A stretch of DNA of 64,000 nucleotides from Vampirovibrio sp041737375 (GTDB lineage Bacteria; Cyanobacteriota; Vampirovibrionia; Vampirovibrionales; Vampirovibrionaceae), in NCBI RefSeq assembly GCF_041737375.1, contig NZ_JBGSRV010000012.1, positions 186,001 to 250,000 of the forward strand, given 5' to 3'. Both the position numbers and the translations under genes were made by a program. This document shows positions 6,966 through 16,267 of this stretch, piece by piece (the first letter of the stretch is position 1; each line of letters begins with the position of its first letter). The notes beneath the pieces were generated by a model. It saw nothing but the letters and a program-made list of their open reading frames with translations, was not told the origin of the DNA and did not search any database.

Positions 6966-8435
6966 ATGGCAACCGTTACCGAATCGAAATCATCACCGGC
7001 CACCCGGCAGGAAAAGGACTCTTTGGGTTACAAGGACGTTCCCGCCGATGTGTACTATGGCATTCAAACCTTGCGAGGCTTTGAGAACTTCCCCATCTCC
7101 GGGCTGTCCGTGGCGTTGATGATGCCTGAGCAAATCCGGGCCTTTGGCTGGGTTAAAAAAGCCACCGCCAAAACCAATATGGAACTGGGCTTGCTGGATC
7201 AGTCCGATGCGGCCCACAACAAAGCCATTGGCCAAGCGCTGATGAAGGCGGCCGATGAGATGATTGCGGGCCAGTTCAACGATCAGTTTATTGTGGATGT
7301 GTATCAGGGCGGCACCGGAACCTCCAACCACATGAATGCCAATGAAGTGCTGGCCAACCGGGCCACCGAGTTTTTGGGCGGCAAGCTGGGCGAATACAAG
7401 GTGCATCCCAACGATCACGCCAACTACGGCCAGTCCACCAACGATGTCACCCCCACCGTGATGCGGCTGACCTTTCTATCCATGCACGGGCCGTTGATTG
7501 AATCCCTGAAAAAATTTGAAAGCGCCTTGCGTCAAAAAAGCGTGGCCTTTAAAAGTGTTTTAATTCCGGGTCGCACCCACATGCAAGATGCGGTTCCTCT
7601 CACGCTGGGCCAGCAATTTGGGGCCTATGCCCACGCCATTGCCGATACCATTGAAAACGTGGAGCATGCCAGCAAACGGCTGCACTTTATCGGCTTGGGG
7701 GCTTCTGCTTTGGGCACCGGTTTGAATACCCACCCTCAGTACCGGGATGTGGTGACTAAAAACCTGTCGGTGATTTCCGGTTTTCCGTTGTTGGAGGCCA
7801 AGGATTATTTTCAGGCCACCAGCAGTTTCGGGCTGTTTGGAGATTATTCCGCCGCCTTGCGTAGTACTGCGCTGGAGCTGGAAAAAATCGCGCACGATAT
7901 CAAGTTGTATTCCATGGGGCCTCGCACCGGATTGGGAGAAATCACCATCCCGGACTGGCAGCCCGGATCTTCCATTATGCCTGGCAAAGTAAACCCCATT
8001 TACCCGGAGTTGATGGATCAGTTGTCTTACATCGTGCAAGGCAACGATCACACCATTTCGCTGGCCGTGCAAAATGGACAGTTGCAGTTGAATGTGATGA
8101 TGCCCACCATCTTGCTGAAAATGACGGAATCCATGCGCATTTTAACCAACGCTTTGCCGGTATTCGCCGAAAAATTAATTGAGGGCATTCAGGCCAATCA
8201 GGAAATCGCCCAGTACCGCCTGGAAAACAGCGCCCAGATGGTCACCGCCCTGAACCCCATTATTGGTTACGAGCAGGCGGCTCAAGTGGCCAAAAAAGTG
8301 AACAAGGAAGGCCAAAGCGTCCCGGATGCCGTGCTGGCGCTGGGCATTAAGGATCATCAGGGAAACCTGCTGACTCGGGAAAGCCTGTCCGCCATTTTAT
8401 CCCCAGAGGCCATGACCGAGCCTCCCAAGGCTTAA
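6966..8435 (+). CDS. aspA: Aspartate ammonia-lyase
   Basis: Catalyses reversible deamination of aspartate to fumarate and ammonia in the cytoplasm. The start is ATG 6966 (GAGG eleven bases upstream), giving 489 residues. The lyase-superfamily signature GSSIMPGKVNP is present, with GQSTNDVTPT and GRTHMQDAVPLTLGQ as the other substrate-site blocks. The N-terminal DSLGYKDVPADVYYGIQTLR and the block VYQGGTGTSNHMNANEVLANRA resemble aspartase more than class II fumarase (FumC), but the two families are close and a fumarase activity cannot be excluded. It may feed or drain the TCA cycle. The APC amino-acid permease follows, which fits amino-acid use as a nutrient. Confidence 0.85.
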   Translation: MATVTESKSSPATRQEKDSLGYKDVPADVYYGIQTLRGFENFPISGLSVALMMPEQIRAFGWVKKATAKTNMELGLLDQSDAAHNKAIGQALMKAADEMIAGQFNDQFIVDVYQGGTGTSNHMNANEVLANRATEFLGGKLGEYKVHPNDHANYGQSTNDVTPTVMRLTFLSMHGPLIESLKKFESALRQKSVAFKSVLIPGRTHMQDAVPLTLGQQFGAYAHAIADTIENVEHASKRLHFIGLGASALGTGLNTHPQYRDVVTKNLSVISGFPLLEAKDYFQATSSFGLFGDYSAALRSTALELEKIAHDIKLYSMGPRTGLGEITIPDWQPGSSIMPGKVNPIYPELMDQLSYIVQGNDHTISLAVQNGQLQLNVMMPTILLKMTESMRILTNALPVFAEKLIEGIQANQEIAQYRLENSAQMVTALNPIIGYEQAAQVAKKVNKEGQSVPDAVLALGIKDHQGNLLTRESLSAILSPEAMTEPPKA

Positions 8436-8462
8436 ACCGGCCCGCTGGCTATTTTCAACTCC

Positions 8463-8495
8463 AAAGCGTCTGATTTAAACCAATCAGGCGCTTTT
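8463..8495 (+). terminator. Intrinsic terminator after aspA
   Basis: AAAGCGTCTGATT (8463-8475) pairs with AATCAGGCGCTTT (8482-8494) with one G-T pair, ending in a four-base T run. It separates aspA from the permease gene. Confidence 0.7.
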
Positions 8496-8539
8496 GGGTT
8501 GGGGCGGGCTTGAGGGAAAAGCGGGCGGGGGAGTGCTGA

Positions 8540-8569
8540 TTGTCTTTTTCCGGTGGAAATGAGTATAAA
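8540..8569 (+). promoter_or_regulatory. Predicted promoter of the APC permease gene
   Basis: TTGTCT (8540-8545), 18 bases, TATAAA (8564-8569), about 60 bases before the permease start at 8632, and downstream of the aspA terminator. Confidence 0.45.
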
Positions 8570-8631
8570 ATAGAAGCTTATCCCGTTTGAATCTGGGTCT
8601 GGATCCCTTTTCAGGAATAAGTGAGGGTGCT

Positions 8632-10296
8632 ATGAAGAATGCTCTGTTGCGTACCAAGCCGGTGGCCCAGATTTTAAAAGAGGCCGAAACCAAAGAAGGC
8701 GGATTGAAACGGGTTTTAACCGCCGTGGACTTAACCGCCATTGGGGTGGGGGCCATTATTGGGGCGGGCATTTTTGTATTAACCGGCACCGCCGCCCGAG
8801 ACGCCGCTGGGCCTGCCATTATGCTTTCGTATGTATTTGCTGGGTTTACCTGCATTCTGGCGGCCCTTTGTTATACGGAATTCGCCACTCGGCTGCCCAT
8901 TTCCGGCTCTGCCTACAGTTACGCTTACGCCAGCGTGGGGGAATTATTTGCCTGGATCATCGGCTGGGATCTGATTCTGGAATACACCATTGGCTCTTCC
9001 ACGGTGGCCATTGGCTGGACGCATTACCTGAGTGAATTTTTGAAAGGGTTTAACCTCACGGTGCCAACCTGGTTATTGGCCCTGCCGGTAGGGCCTTTTC
9101 AGGTGAACGTGGCCGCCGTGTCCCTGATTGCTATGCTGACCACTTTGTTGTGCATTGGCATTAAGGAATCCGCCCGGTTTAACGCCGTAATGGTACTGAT
9201 TAAGCTGGCGGTGGTGCTGTTTGTGATTTTCGCGGGCATTCCGTGGGTAAAGCCCGCTAACTGGACGCCCTTTTTCCCTTTTGGCTTTGAGGGCGTGTTT
9301 CAGGGGGCGGCTCTGATCTTTTTTGCCTACATTGGCTTTGATGCCGTATCCACCGCCGCTGAAGAGGTTAAAAATCCACAGCGAGACTTGCCCATTGGTA
9401 TTATCGCTTCTCTCGTAATTTGCACCCTGTTGTATGTGGCTACTTCGGCTGTCATTACCGGCATGGTGCCCTTTGCCCAAATTGACGCCGGGGCGCCCCT
9501 GGCCGCCGCCTTTGGCAGTGTGGGCAACACGCTGGCTCAAAAATTGATTGGACTGGGCGGCTTTGTGGGCCTTACCACTGTGGTGCTGATTTTGTTGATG
9601 TCCCAGCCTCGGATCTATTACGCCATGGCTCGAGATGGCCTGATTTTGCCGTGGTTTTCCAGAATCCACCCTAAATTCAGAACCCCCATTAACGCCAGCA
9701 TTGTAACCGGCCTGATTGCGGCGGTAATGGCCGCCACCGTTCCCATGTCGGATTTACACCATATGGTGAGCATTGGGACTTTGTTTGCCTTTGTGGTGGT
9801 TTCTGGCAGCGTGTTAATTATGCGCTACAAAACCGAAGAAGCCCCGGAGCAAAGCGTGATGAGCGTGTTGCAACTGTCGGTGGGGCTGATTGTGTTTTGC
9901 TTTGGCCTGGCCCACGATTTTAGCCAGCCGGTGCAAGTGATGGGCTGGTCTATTCCCACCCCTGCTTTTTTCCTGCAATCTCTATCCCTTGGGCCGGTGG
10001 CGCTGAGCTTGGCCCAATGCCTGAAAATGCTGGCGGGCCTGTTGATTATGGCCAAGCCCTTGTACGCCCTTTTCACCTGGAAGCAAGTGGATATTCCTTC
10101 CGGCTTTCGGTGTCCGTGGGTGCCATTGGTTCCTGTGGTGGCCATGGCGGGGAATATTTATATGATGGTCAATCTGAATATAGACGCCTGGATTCGTTTG
10201 ATTGTATGGCTGGGCGCCGGTTTGGTGCTGTATTTTGGGTATGGCCAACAGCACAGCAAGTTGGCCCAAAAGCCAGACGAATCTCCCCGGCTTTAG
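8632..10296 (+). CDS. APC-family amino acid permease
   Basis: A 554-residue inner-membrane transporter. The start is ATG 8632 with GAGGG upstream. It has the cationic amino-acid transporter (CAT/YfnA) pattern: a polar N-terminal KRVLTAVDLTAIGVGAIIGA leading into TM1, the conserved AGPAIMLSYVFAG and CYTEFATRLPISGSAYSYAY blocks, EYTIGSSTVAIGW and FFAYIGFDAVSTAAEEVKNP. About 12-14 membrane segments are visible. The family imports amino acids with protons. Substrate is not readable from sequence, though the motif set is closest to the cationic and branched-chain transporters. It follows aspA but has its own promoter. Confidence 0.9.
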   Translation: MKNALLRTKPVAQILKEAETKEGGLKRVLTAVDLTAIGVGAIIGAGIFVLTGTAARDAAGPAIMLSYVFAGFTCILAALCYTEFATRLPISGSAYSYAYASVGELFAWIIGWDLILEYTIGSSTVAIGWTHYLSEFLKGFNLTVPTWLLALPVGPFQVNVAAVSLIAMLTTLLCIGIKESARFNAVMVLIKLAVVLFVIFAGIPWVKPANWTPFFPFGFEGVFQGAALIFFAYIGFDAVSTAAEEVKNPQRDLPIGIIASLVICTLLYVATSAVITGMVPFAQIDAGAPLAAAFGSVGNTLAQKLIGLGGFVGLTTVVLILLMSQPRIYYAMARDGLILPWFSRIHPKFRTPINASIVTGLIAAVMAATVPMSDLHHMVSIGTLFAFVVVSGSVLIMRYKTEEAPEQSVMSVLQLSVGLIVFCFGLAHDFSQPVQVMGWSIPTPAFFLQSLSLGPVALSLAQCLKMLAGLLIMAKPLYALFTWKQVDIPSGFRCPWVPLVPVVAMAGNIYMMVNLNIDAWIRLIVWLGAGLVLYFGYGQQHSKLAQKPDESPRL

Positions 10297-10332
10297 GCTG
10301 GCCAGCGGGCCTGCGTCTTTGTTATCCGCTAG

Positions 10333-12174
10333 CTAGTTGGAAGCGTTGGCGGCCTTCGGTATCTGGCAGGCAGCCTGCAACCATGCGGCCTCTTCCCCGG
10401 ACAGGGTGGGGCCTATTTGATTTAAAATTTGCTGATAGTATTCGCTTAGCCAGTCCAGTTGGGGGCGGCTCAGGGCTTGCCAGTCAATCAGTTTTTGATC
10501 AAAAGGAATGTAGGTCAGGCTCTCAAAGCCGTACCAGTCGGTGTCCGTATCGGTGGTTCGGTCTACGGTCAGGTATAAATTTTCCAGTCGAATGCCGCCC
10601 CAGCCCGGTTCATAGAAGCCCGGCTCCACGCTGGTGATCATGCCCGGTTCCAGTGGCTGATGGGCCATTTTATGAATGCCGTTTGGCCCCTCGTGGACAT
10701 TTAAAAAGGCGCCCACCCCATGCCCGGTGCCGTGGCCGTAATCCAGTCCGTGTTGCCACAGGGCGGCCCGTGTAATGCCATCCAGTCGAATGCCATCGGT
10801 GCCTTTGGGAAACCGCTGCATAGCACAGTTGATATGGGCCTGTAGTACGGCGGTGTAGCGCAATTGCTGGGTGGGGGTGGCTTGCTGGCCAATTAACAAG
10901 GTGCGGGTGTCATCGGTGGTGCCGCCTATAAACTGGCAGCCGGAATCAATCAGAAACAACTCCCCCGCTTCCAGCGTTTTATGGGGGTTGGGGGTGCCAT
11001 AATGCACAATGGAGGCATTGGCCCCCGCCCCGGAAATGGTGTTAAAGCTCAGCCCAAAAAAGCCGTCTTCTTCCGCGTAAAAGGCTTCAATGGCGTTCTT
11101 AAAACTTTCTTCGGTCACGGGTTTGCCGGTGCTGATTTGTTGATCCAGCCACGCCCAGGCCCGAATTTTCCCCCGGCTGGCTTTCAAATTGGCGGCTTTC
11201 ATCCCGGCGATTTCTAGCGGGTTTTTGATGGCTTTCATCCGCTCTATGGGGTGTTCCGCTTCTTTAATCTGTCCATTGTGAGCCTGAATGAGGGTGAAGG
11301 TGCCGCAGGTGGTGTGCTTGGGATCAATCAGTGCGGTTTGCTCAGCGGCCAGCGTTTTTAAAATAGCTGCATACTGTTCATAAGGCTGTATTTCAACCTG
11401 ATTGCTCAGCGCTTGTAAGGCTGCGGGCTGAATGCGGCTGGCCTCCATAAACAAATAAGCGTTGTTTTGAGCAATGAGCGCATAAGCCGTAAAAACGGGA
11501 TTGTAGGGAATATCCTGCCCCCGCCAGTTAAACAGCCATGCGATTTGATCCAGCTTGGTCACCGGTAAAAAATCCGCCTTCAGCGTTTTCAGTTTGGCTT
11601 GTACTGCGGCAATTTTTTCGGCGCTGCTTTGGCCGCTCACGCTATCGGGCAAGGCGAATACTTCTGATAAGGTGGCGGCTGGGGCATCTTGCCACAGGGG
11701 ATCGATCAAATTGCCCGTCACCGGCACCAGTGTAACGGCGGTTTCTTTCAACGCCTTTTGGAACCCCTGAAATTGCTGCACACTTAAGGTAAACGGGTCA
11801 AAGCCCAGTCGAAAAGGTTCCAGATTTTCGGCCATTTGCTTGATGGCTTCGGTCACCGATGGATGGCCCTCCAGCCCCAGCTTGCTGATGTGAATATGGG
11901 CGGCGTCCACCTCGGTTTCCACTTGCTCGTAATACCGAGAATCGGCAAACACCCAGGCCTCTGAGGTGCCAATCAGGCAATCGCCCGCTGAGCCGGTAAA
12001 GCCGCTGATCCAGGCACGGCGCTGCTTGTTTTCGGGCAAATATTCATTAATATGCTCATCGGCAGAAGGTATCAGGTAAGCGTCTAGCTGGTGGAGGGCC
12101 ATGGCCTCCCGCAATGCCTGCAGCTTTTGGCCGGTGGCGGCCTTCTGGGCTTGGGAATTACTCACTGCGGTCAT
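10333..12174 (-). CDS. Xaa-Pro aminopeptidase (M24 family, three-domain form)
   Basis: Removes N-terminal residues preceding proline from peptides. It has 613 residues with GAGGG before ATG 12174. Two creatinase-like N-terminal domains (about 15-310; FADSRYYEQVETE) precede the M24 catalytic pita-bread domain. Metal ligands appear in LIDSGCQFIGGTTDDTRTL (both Asp), GTGHGVGAFLNVHEG (His), TSVEPGFYEPG (Glu) and GIRLENL (Glu). The length, the WFGFES-like C-terminal block and the overall pattern match the approximately 600-residue XPNPEP1-type enzymes and not the shorter bacterial PepP (about 440). It lies convergent to the permease gene, separated by only 36 bases. Confidence 0.92.
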   Translation of the reverse strand: MTAVSNSQAQKAATGQKLQALREAMALHQLDAYLIPSADEHINEYLPENKQRRAWISGFTGSAGDCLIGTSEAWVFADSRYYEQVETEVDAAHIHISKLGLEGHPSVTEAIKQMAENLEPFRLGFDPFTLSVQQFQGFQKALKETAVTLVPVTGNLIDPLWQDAPAATLSEVFALPDSVSGQSSAEKIAAVQAKLKTLKADFLPVTKLDQIAWLFNWRGQDIPYNPVFTAYALIAQNNAYLFMEASRIQPAALQALSNQVEIQPYEQYAAILKTLAAEQTALIDPKHTTCGTFTLIQAHNGQIKEAEHPIERMKAIKNPLEIAGMKAANLKASRGKIRAWAWLDQQISTGKPVTEESFKNAIEAFYAEEDGFFGLSFNTISGAGANASIVHYGTPNPHKTLEAGELFLIDSGCQFIGGTTDDTRTLLIGQQATPTQQLRYTAVLQAHINCAMQRFPKGTDGIRLDGITRAALWQHGLDYGHGTGHGVGAFLNVHEGPNGIHKMAHQPLEPGMITSVEPGFYEPGWGGIRLENLYLTVDRTTDTDTDWYGFESLTYIPFDQKLIDWQALSRPQLDWLSEYYQQILNQIGPTLSGEEAAWLQAACQIPKAANASN

Positions 12175-12272
12175 GGCGCTCCCTCTCGTCGTTCATTACC
12201 CATACACGTTAACGCCATTATAGCGTGTGCCAATGGCTTCTGGATGGGGATGAGCCTATACGGGGCTTTTGA

Positions 12273-12638
12273 CTAGCTGGTGGCAGAGAAGCGGTTTGTG
12301 AGGTGTTGAACTGCTTTTTGGAAAAGCCAGCCCAGAATCAGCCCATAAACAACACTGAGGGCAAGGCACAGCACCAGCAAAGGCAATACCTCTTGCAGCA
12401 ACACAACAGGGCCTAATTCCCTAAGCTGCTGAGACATGGCCACTATAACTTGGGCAAAGGCTCCGGGGGAGAGAACGCTGGGCCTTAACGCGGCCTCGTT
12501 CAGGTAAGGGCTTAAAGCGATATTTAATAACCACCCCAGTGGCGAAAAAACGGTGGAAACCACCAGATAACCCAAAGCAGCCCCGTATTTGGAAAGGCGA
12601 AATGAGAAAACTGGGAAGGGGTTCATCTCCGTTTTCAT
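12273..12638 (-). CDS. Hypothetical membrane protein
   Basis: A 121-residue protein. The start is ATG 12638 with AGGAG five bases upstream; an earlier ATG has no such site. Two strongly hydrophobic stretches flank a polar middle: about 20-42 (GAALGYLVVSTVFSPLGWLLNIAL) and about 82-110 (VVLLQEVLPLLVLCLALSVVYGLILGWLF). The tail is basic. It is not recognised as any family. It is divergent from the FlhB-like gene. Confidence 0.6.
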   Translation of the reverse strand: MKTEMNPFPVFSFRLSKYGAALGYLVVSTVFSPLGWLLNIALSPYLNEAALRPSVLSPGAFAQVIVAMSQQLRELGPVVLLQEVLPLLVLCLALSVVYGLILGWLFQKAVQHLTNRFSATS

Positions 12639-13006
12639 GAGACTCCTGAGGCGCATGGGGGTTAAAAAGGGCTTTAGGGGTCAGCAATCGGTTTGCTTTA
12701 CTTATATGAATAAACAGAAATAATCGATAAAACATGCCCCTTGGGTGAAGCTCTGTAAAGCGCAAAAGTGTTGTGGCGCTGACTGCCTGGCGGTTTCAAT
12801 CCCGCTGTCCGGCAAGGGGTTTTGGGGTGCCTGTTGTGGTTGGCAAGCGCTGCATTGGCAGGCGGGGCGTTTCGCAATTCCAAAAGGCGGATATTATAAT
12901 AAAAGCACCCATTGGGTTGGGGCTGTTGTTTCCCCGTTCGCCCGATGGCTGAAATCCATCCACCTTCCCCGCTTGAAATACCCCCTAACCATAAGGAAGT
13001 TCGGCG
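12639..13006. other. Divergent intergenic region with a TATAAT box
   Basis: These 368 bases hold no supported gene. They separate the minus-strand membrane-protein gene from the plus-strand FlhB-like gene. A perfect TATAAT lies at 12895-12900, about 107 bases before the FlhB-like start, without a clear -35. A TTATATGAAT stretch near 12702 may serve the minus-strand gene. Confidence 0.4.
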
Positions 13007-14080
13007 TTGGCCGATGAGAATAAGCAGTTTGAGGCATCCGCCCAGAAGCTGAAAAAAGCCAGGGATGAGGGTCAGGTCTTTAAAAGCAAAGATCTGTCCA
13101 CTGCCGTGTTTTTGATGCTGATGTTTATGATGTTGTTTGGCATGGCCCCTTTCATCTGGAATGAAATCGCCTCGCTGTTCATTCTGGTGTTTGAGCAAAT
13201 TCCCAATAAAAGCATTGAAGCCATTGGCTGGCAGTATCTGGCCTTTTTAACGATCAAGTCGGTGGTGCTTTTAATTGGCCCCTTTATCCTGGCGGCGGCC
13301 TTGCTGGGCATTGCGGGCGATTTTTTTCAGGTGGGGCCTATTTTTTCAACCAAGTCGGTGAGCCTTAAGTTTGATAAACTGAACCCGGTCAAGGGGTTTC
13401 AAAATATTTTTTCCCAGCGTACCGTCATTGAGCTGGTCAAGAATATTATCAAAATGGTTATTCTGGGCTGGATGGCCTGGATCGTGTTTCAAAAATACAC
13501 GGGCCACTTGCTGGCGGTGGGTGGAACCGAAAACATTTTTGCCATTCTGGGTATTTTAAGCGAAGTGTTGATGCAGTTTATTTTCTACGCCGGTGGGGCT
13601 TTTCTGGCCTTGGGCATGGCCGATTTTCTGTATCAGCGCTGGAAGTTTATGCAGGATCAAAAAATGTCCTTTAAAGAGGTAAAGGATGAGTTTAAGAACT
13701 CCGAAGGCGATCCGATGGTTAAACATGCCATCCGCCAACGCCGTATGCAGATGCTGCAACAAAGTATGCTGGAGGCGGTTCCTACAGCTGATGTAGTTAC
13801 GACCAATCCCATACACATCGCCGTCGCGTTAAAGTATAATGCAGATGTAATGGAAGCCCCCAGAGTGGTTGCCAAGGGTACTGAACTGTTTGCCGAGCGC
13901 ATTAAAAAACTGGCCGGTGAACATGGCATTCCCGTGGTGGAAAACCCGGTGGTGGCCCGAGCGCTGTTCCGGTTGGTCGAGATTGATCAGGAAATTCCCC
14001 CCGATTTGTATCAAGCTGTAGCCGAAATCCTGATGTTTGCTTGGCGAACCAAAGGCAAAACGCCCCCCTTACAACCCTAA
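13007..14080 (+). CDS. flhB: FlhB/SctU-type export switch protein
   Basis: A 357-residue membrane protein of the flagellar and type III secretion export gate. The proposed start is TTG 13007 with AAGGAAG about seven bases upstream. The N-terminal QKLKKARDEGQVFKSKDL is the family signature before four membrane segments (about 33-62, 84-104, 145-165, 180-207). The cytoplasmic linker FKEVKDEFKNSEGDP and the autocleavage region VPTADVVTTNPIHIAVALKY follow. The scissile Asn267-Pro268 is intact, but the family Thr of NPTH is Ile269. In flagella this protein switches export from rod/hook to filament proteins. No other export genes are in the window. A FliA-like sigma gene follows after 30 bases, which favours a flagellar role. 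Confidence 0.88.
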   Translation: MADENKQFEASAQKLKKARDEGQVFKSKDLSTAVFLMLMFMMLFGMAPFIWNEIASLFILVFEQIPNKSIEAIGWQYLAFLTIKSVVLLIGPFILAAALLGIAGDFFQVGPIFSTKSVSLKFDKLNPVKGFQNIFSQRTVIELVKNIIKMVILGWMAWIVFQKYTGHLLAVGGTENIFAILGILSEVLMQFIFYAGGAFLALGMADFLYQRWKFMQDQKMSFKEVKDEFKNSEGDPMVKHAIRQRRMQMLQQSMLEAVPTADVVTTNPIHIAVALKYNADVMEAPRVVAKGTELFAERIKKLAGEHGIPVVENPVVARALFRLVEIDQEIPPDLYQAVAEILMFAWRTKGKTPPLQP

Positions 14081-14110
14081 TTTACAACGCAATGGCTGGA
14101 CTGAATTAAC

Positions 14111-14797
14111 GTGTCATCACCCAGAAAAGTTCCCGGAAAAGTGAACATTACCCAGTTCCTTCCCTTGGTGGAGCGGGTGGCAAAGGTGGAGTACCGTCGT
14201 ATTCCTTCGCATATGGTGGATTACGAGGAATTGGTCAGCATTGGGGCCATTGCCATTCAGGCTTTGCTTAAAAACAAAACCGCCGAGGAAGTGGAAAAGC
14301 TGAACACTTCTTACATGGCCACGGCCACCCGTTGGGCCATTCGCAATGAATTACGCTCTCGCTACAAGTGGTACACACTCAAGCATGCCAAAAGCAGCGA
14401 GGAAGAAGAAGTGACGCCCCCCACCACTGAAGGCGGCGTAGCGCCGGCGGCCCCTTCTCAGGAGCATGTGCGGGAAGCCATTTATGAAACCATTCTATCC
14501 ATCGAGGGCATTCAGGAAGGCCATGATGGGGACGCTTCCTACGATTTCATCAGCGATGGTTCCGCCACGCCCGAAGAAAGTCTTGAAATTGTGGAGTTGG
14601 GTCGGGCCATTAAAAAGGCCATTGAAAGCCTGTCTCCCAAAGATCGAACCATTATGGAATATCGCTTTTACCGCAATATGCAGGTCAAAGATATCGCCGC
14701 CATGGTGGGCTTATCCAGCTCCCGGATTACCCGCATTGTGCAAGCCTCGCTCAATCAGGTGCGAGACTATTTGCGGGATAACAACCATCTGGAATAA
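14111..14797 (+). CDS. Sigma-70 family factor, FliA/WhiG-like
   Basis: A 228-residue RNA polymerase sigma factor starting at GTG 14111. Region 2 spans about 13-85 (YEELVSIGAIAIQALLK ... YMATATRWAIRNELRSRYKW), and region 4 spans about 178-225 (LSPKDRTIMEYRFYRNMQVKDIAAMVGLSSSRITRIVQASL). A polar, acidic linker with SEEEEVTPPTTEGG replaces a typical region 3. Flagellar sigma-28 (FliA) is the closest functional match given the preceding flhB, but the general-stress and sporulation members of the group cannot be excluded. No anti-sigma gene is adjacent. Confidence 0.8.
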   Translation: MSSPRKVPGKVNITQFLPLVERVAKVEYRRIPSHMVDYEELVSIGAIAIQALLKNKTAEEVEKLNTSYMATATRWAIRNELRSRYKWYTLKHAKSSEEEEVTPPTTEGGVAPAAPSQEHVREAIYETILSIEGIQEGHDGDASYDFISDGSATPEESLEIVELGRAIKKAIESLSPKDRTIMEYRFYRNMQVKDIAAMVGLSSSRITRIVQASLNQVRDYLRDNNHLE

Positions 14798-14989
14798 GCC
14801 GTCCGCTTTGCGGATTGCCGGTTGGGTTTAATTTTTTTGAGCAAAAAGTCTTTGGGCTTAAACTTGCCTGCGCACGGATTTGACTGAAGCACGGCTGTTT
14901 AAAAAGGGCAGTGGCCTTTTCTAGCGGTGTTTTTTCTGGTACAGAACATCAATTGTCACAAAAGGGGTTCGATTCCGGGCCGCTTTCGG

Positions 14990-14995
14990 TATAAT
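14990..14995 (+). promoter_or_regulatory. TATAAT box upstream of the export operon
   Basis: A perfect TATAAT lies 38 bases before the membrane-fusion gene start; no good -35 is visible (TTCGAT at 16-base spacing). It is the likely start of transcription for the four-gene exporter operon. Confidence 0.4.
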
Positions 14996-15032
14996 TGATG
15001 CAACTTGTAATTTGGAAAAGTACTGTACCTTC

Positions 15033-16193
15033 ATGTCTAAGCCTTTCTACTTTAAATTGGTGGCAAGCGTGGTTGTGGTGGTTGTTTTAATTGCCGCCAC
15101 GGTCCTATTCTTCAATTTCTGGCCTGCCAAGCCCGCATTCAAGCTGTCTGGCGAAGTACAAGCCCGAGAATTTCGCAACGGCTCCCGGTTTGGGGGGCGT
15201 GTGTTGAAGGTTCTGGTTCAGGAAGGCCAAATGGTGAAGCAGGGCCAGCCTTTGGTTATTTTTGAAGGCTCTGATCTGGATGCCAAAATTGCGGATGCTA
15301 AGGCCACACTGGCCCAGGCGCTGGCTCAGGAAAAATTATTGGCCAAGGGTGCTGATATTGGTCAGGTTCGACAAGCGGGGGCGGGGGTACAACAGGCCCA
15401 GCAACGCCTGAAAATGCTGTCATCTGGCGGGCGGCCCGAGGAAGTGGCTCAGGCCCAAAGCAAGGTTCAAATCGCTGAAAATCAGTTGGATCAAGCACGC
15501 AAAGCGGTTGAAAACGCCAAAACGATGCTGGAAGAAGGCATTATTTCTCGCCAGAAATATGAAAGCCTGACCATTGCCGCTGAAACCGCCCAAAGTAATT
15601 TAAACGCTGCCAACGCGGCCCTGAGTTTAATGAAAAGCGGTGGGCGCAGCGAGGAAAAACGCATTGCCAGCGCTCAGCTTTCCGCCGCCAAGGCCCAATA
15701 TGGGCAATTGCTGGAAGGCGCCGAGCCGGAAGAGTTCAGCATTGCTTCGGCCAATGTGGAAAAAGCCCGCAGCAACCTAAAGGCGCTAGAAGCCCAGTTG
15801 GGGGAATTGAACATTCAGGCCCCCTCGGTGGGTTATGTCAGCGTGGTGGCGGTTACCCCCGGCGAGCTGGTGCCCGCTGGACGCCCGGTTGTGACCATTA
15901 TTGATTACGATCGGCTTTGGGCCGATGTTTATATGCCGGAATCCAAACTGGTGGCCTTGTCCATTCAGCCGGGAGCGCCGGTTTCGGTGGTCACCCAAAG
16001 CAGTAAAACCACCCGCTTTGAAGGCCGTGTGGCGGTGGTCAACCCCAAAAGCGAGTTTGTGCCCAACAGCGGTGGCGATAGCAGTAGCGAAGAGTCCACC
16101 TTTCGGCTCAAAATCAACATCGCCAACAAGGATGTATCCGGGAAAACCATGCTGTATCCGGGCATGAAGGTGGATGTCTACTTTAACCCGTAA
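15033..16193 (+). CDS. HlyD/YbhG-type membrane fusion protein
   Basis: A 386-residue periplasmic adaptor. The start is ATG 15033 (MSKPFYFKL); a TTG seven codons earlier is possible. One membrane anchor at about 6-30 is followed by a biotinyl-lipoyl half (GGRVLKVLVQEGQMVKQGQPLVIF). A long alpha-helical hairpin (about 85-240) is rich in Ala/Gln/Glu. The second lipoyl half reads ELNIQAPSVGYVSVVAVTPGELV, and a beta-barrel end closes the protein. It joins the inner-membrane ABC transporter encoded next to the TolC-like channel encoded fourth. Two copies of SGGR(P/S)EE within the hairpin suggest an internal repeat of about 80 residues. Confidence 0.9.
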   Translation: MSKPFYFKLVASVVVVVVLIAATVLFFNFWPAKPAFKLSGEVQAREFRNGSRFGGRVLKVLVQEGQMVKQGQPLVIFEGSDLDAKIADAKATLAQALAQEKLLAKGADIGQVRQAGAGVQQAQQRLKMLSSGGRPEEVAQAQSKVQIAENQLDQARKAVENAKTMLEEGIISRQKYESLTIAAETAQSNLNAANAALSLMKSGGRSEEKRIASAQLSAAKAQYGQLLEGAEPEEFSIASANVEKARSNLKALEAQLGELNIQAPSVGYVSVVAVTPGELVPAGRPVVTIIDYDRLWADVYMPESKLVALSIQPGAPVSVVTQSSKTTRFEGRVAVVNPKSEFVPNSGGDSSSEESTFRLKINIANKDVSGKTMLYPGMKVDVYFNP

Positions 16194-16267
16194 GTTTTCT
16201 GCCAGACGCTGATGCTCCCTCTGTCAGGGCAAGTCTCCGTCCGCTAGCCATAGGCTTTGATAACCCC

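Noticed and set aside
6966..8435. Reading the lyase as class II fumarase
   Set aside because: The N-terminal VPADVYYG block and overall pattern are closer to aspartase, although activity cannot be settled by sequence reading alone.
12421..13198. Overlapping minus-strand open frames upstream of the FlhB-like gene
   Set aside because: They run antisense into the FlhB start and lack ribosome sites; the region is better read as a divergent promoter.
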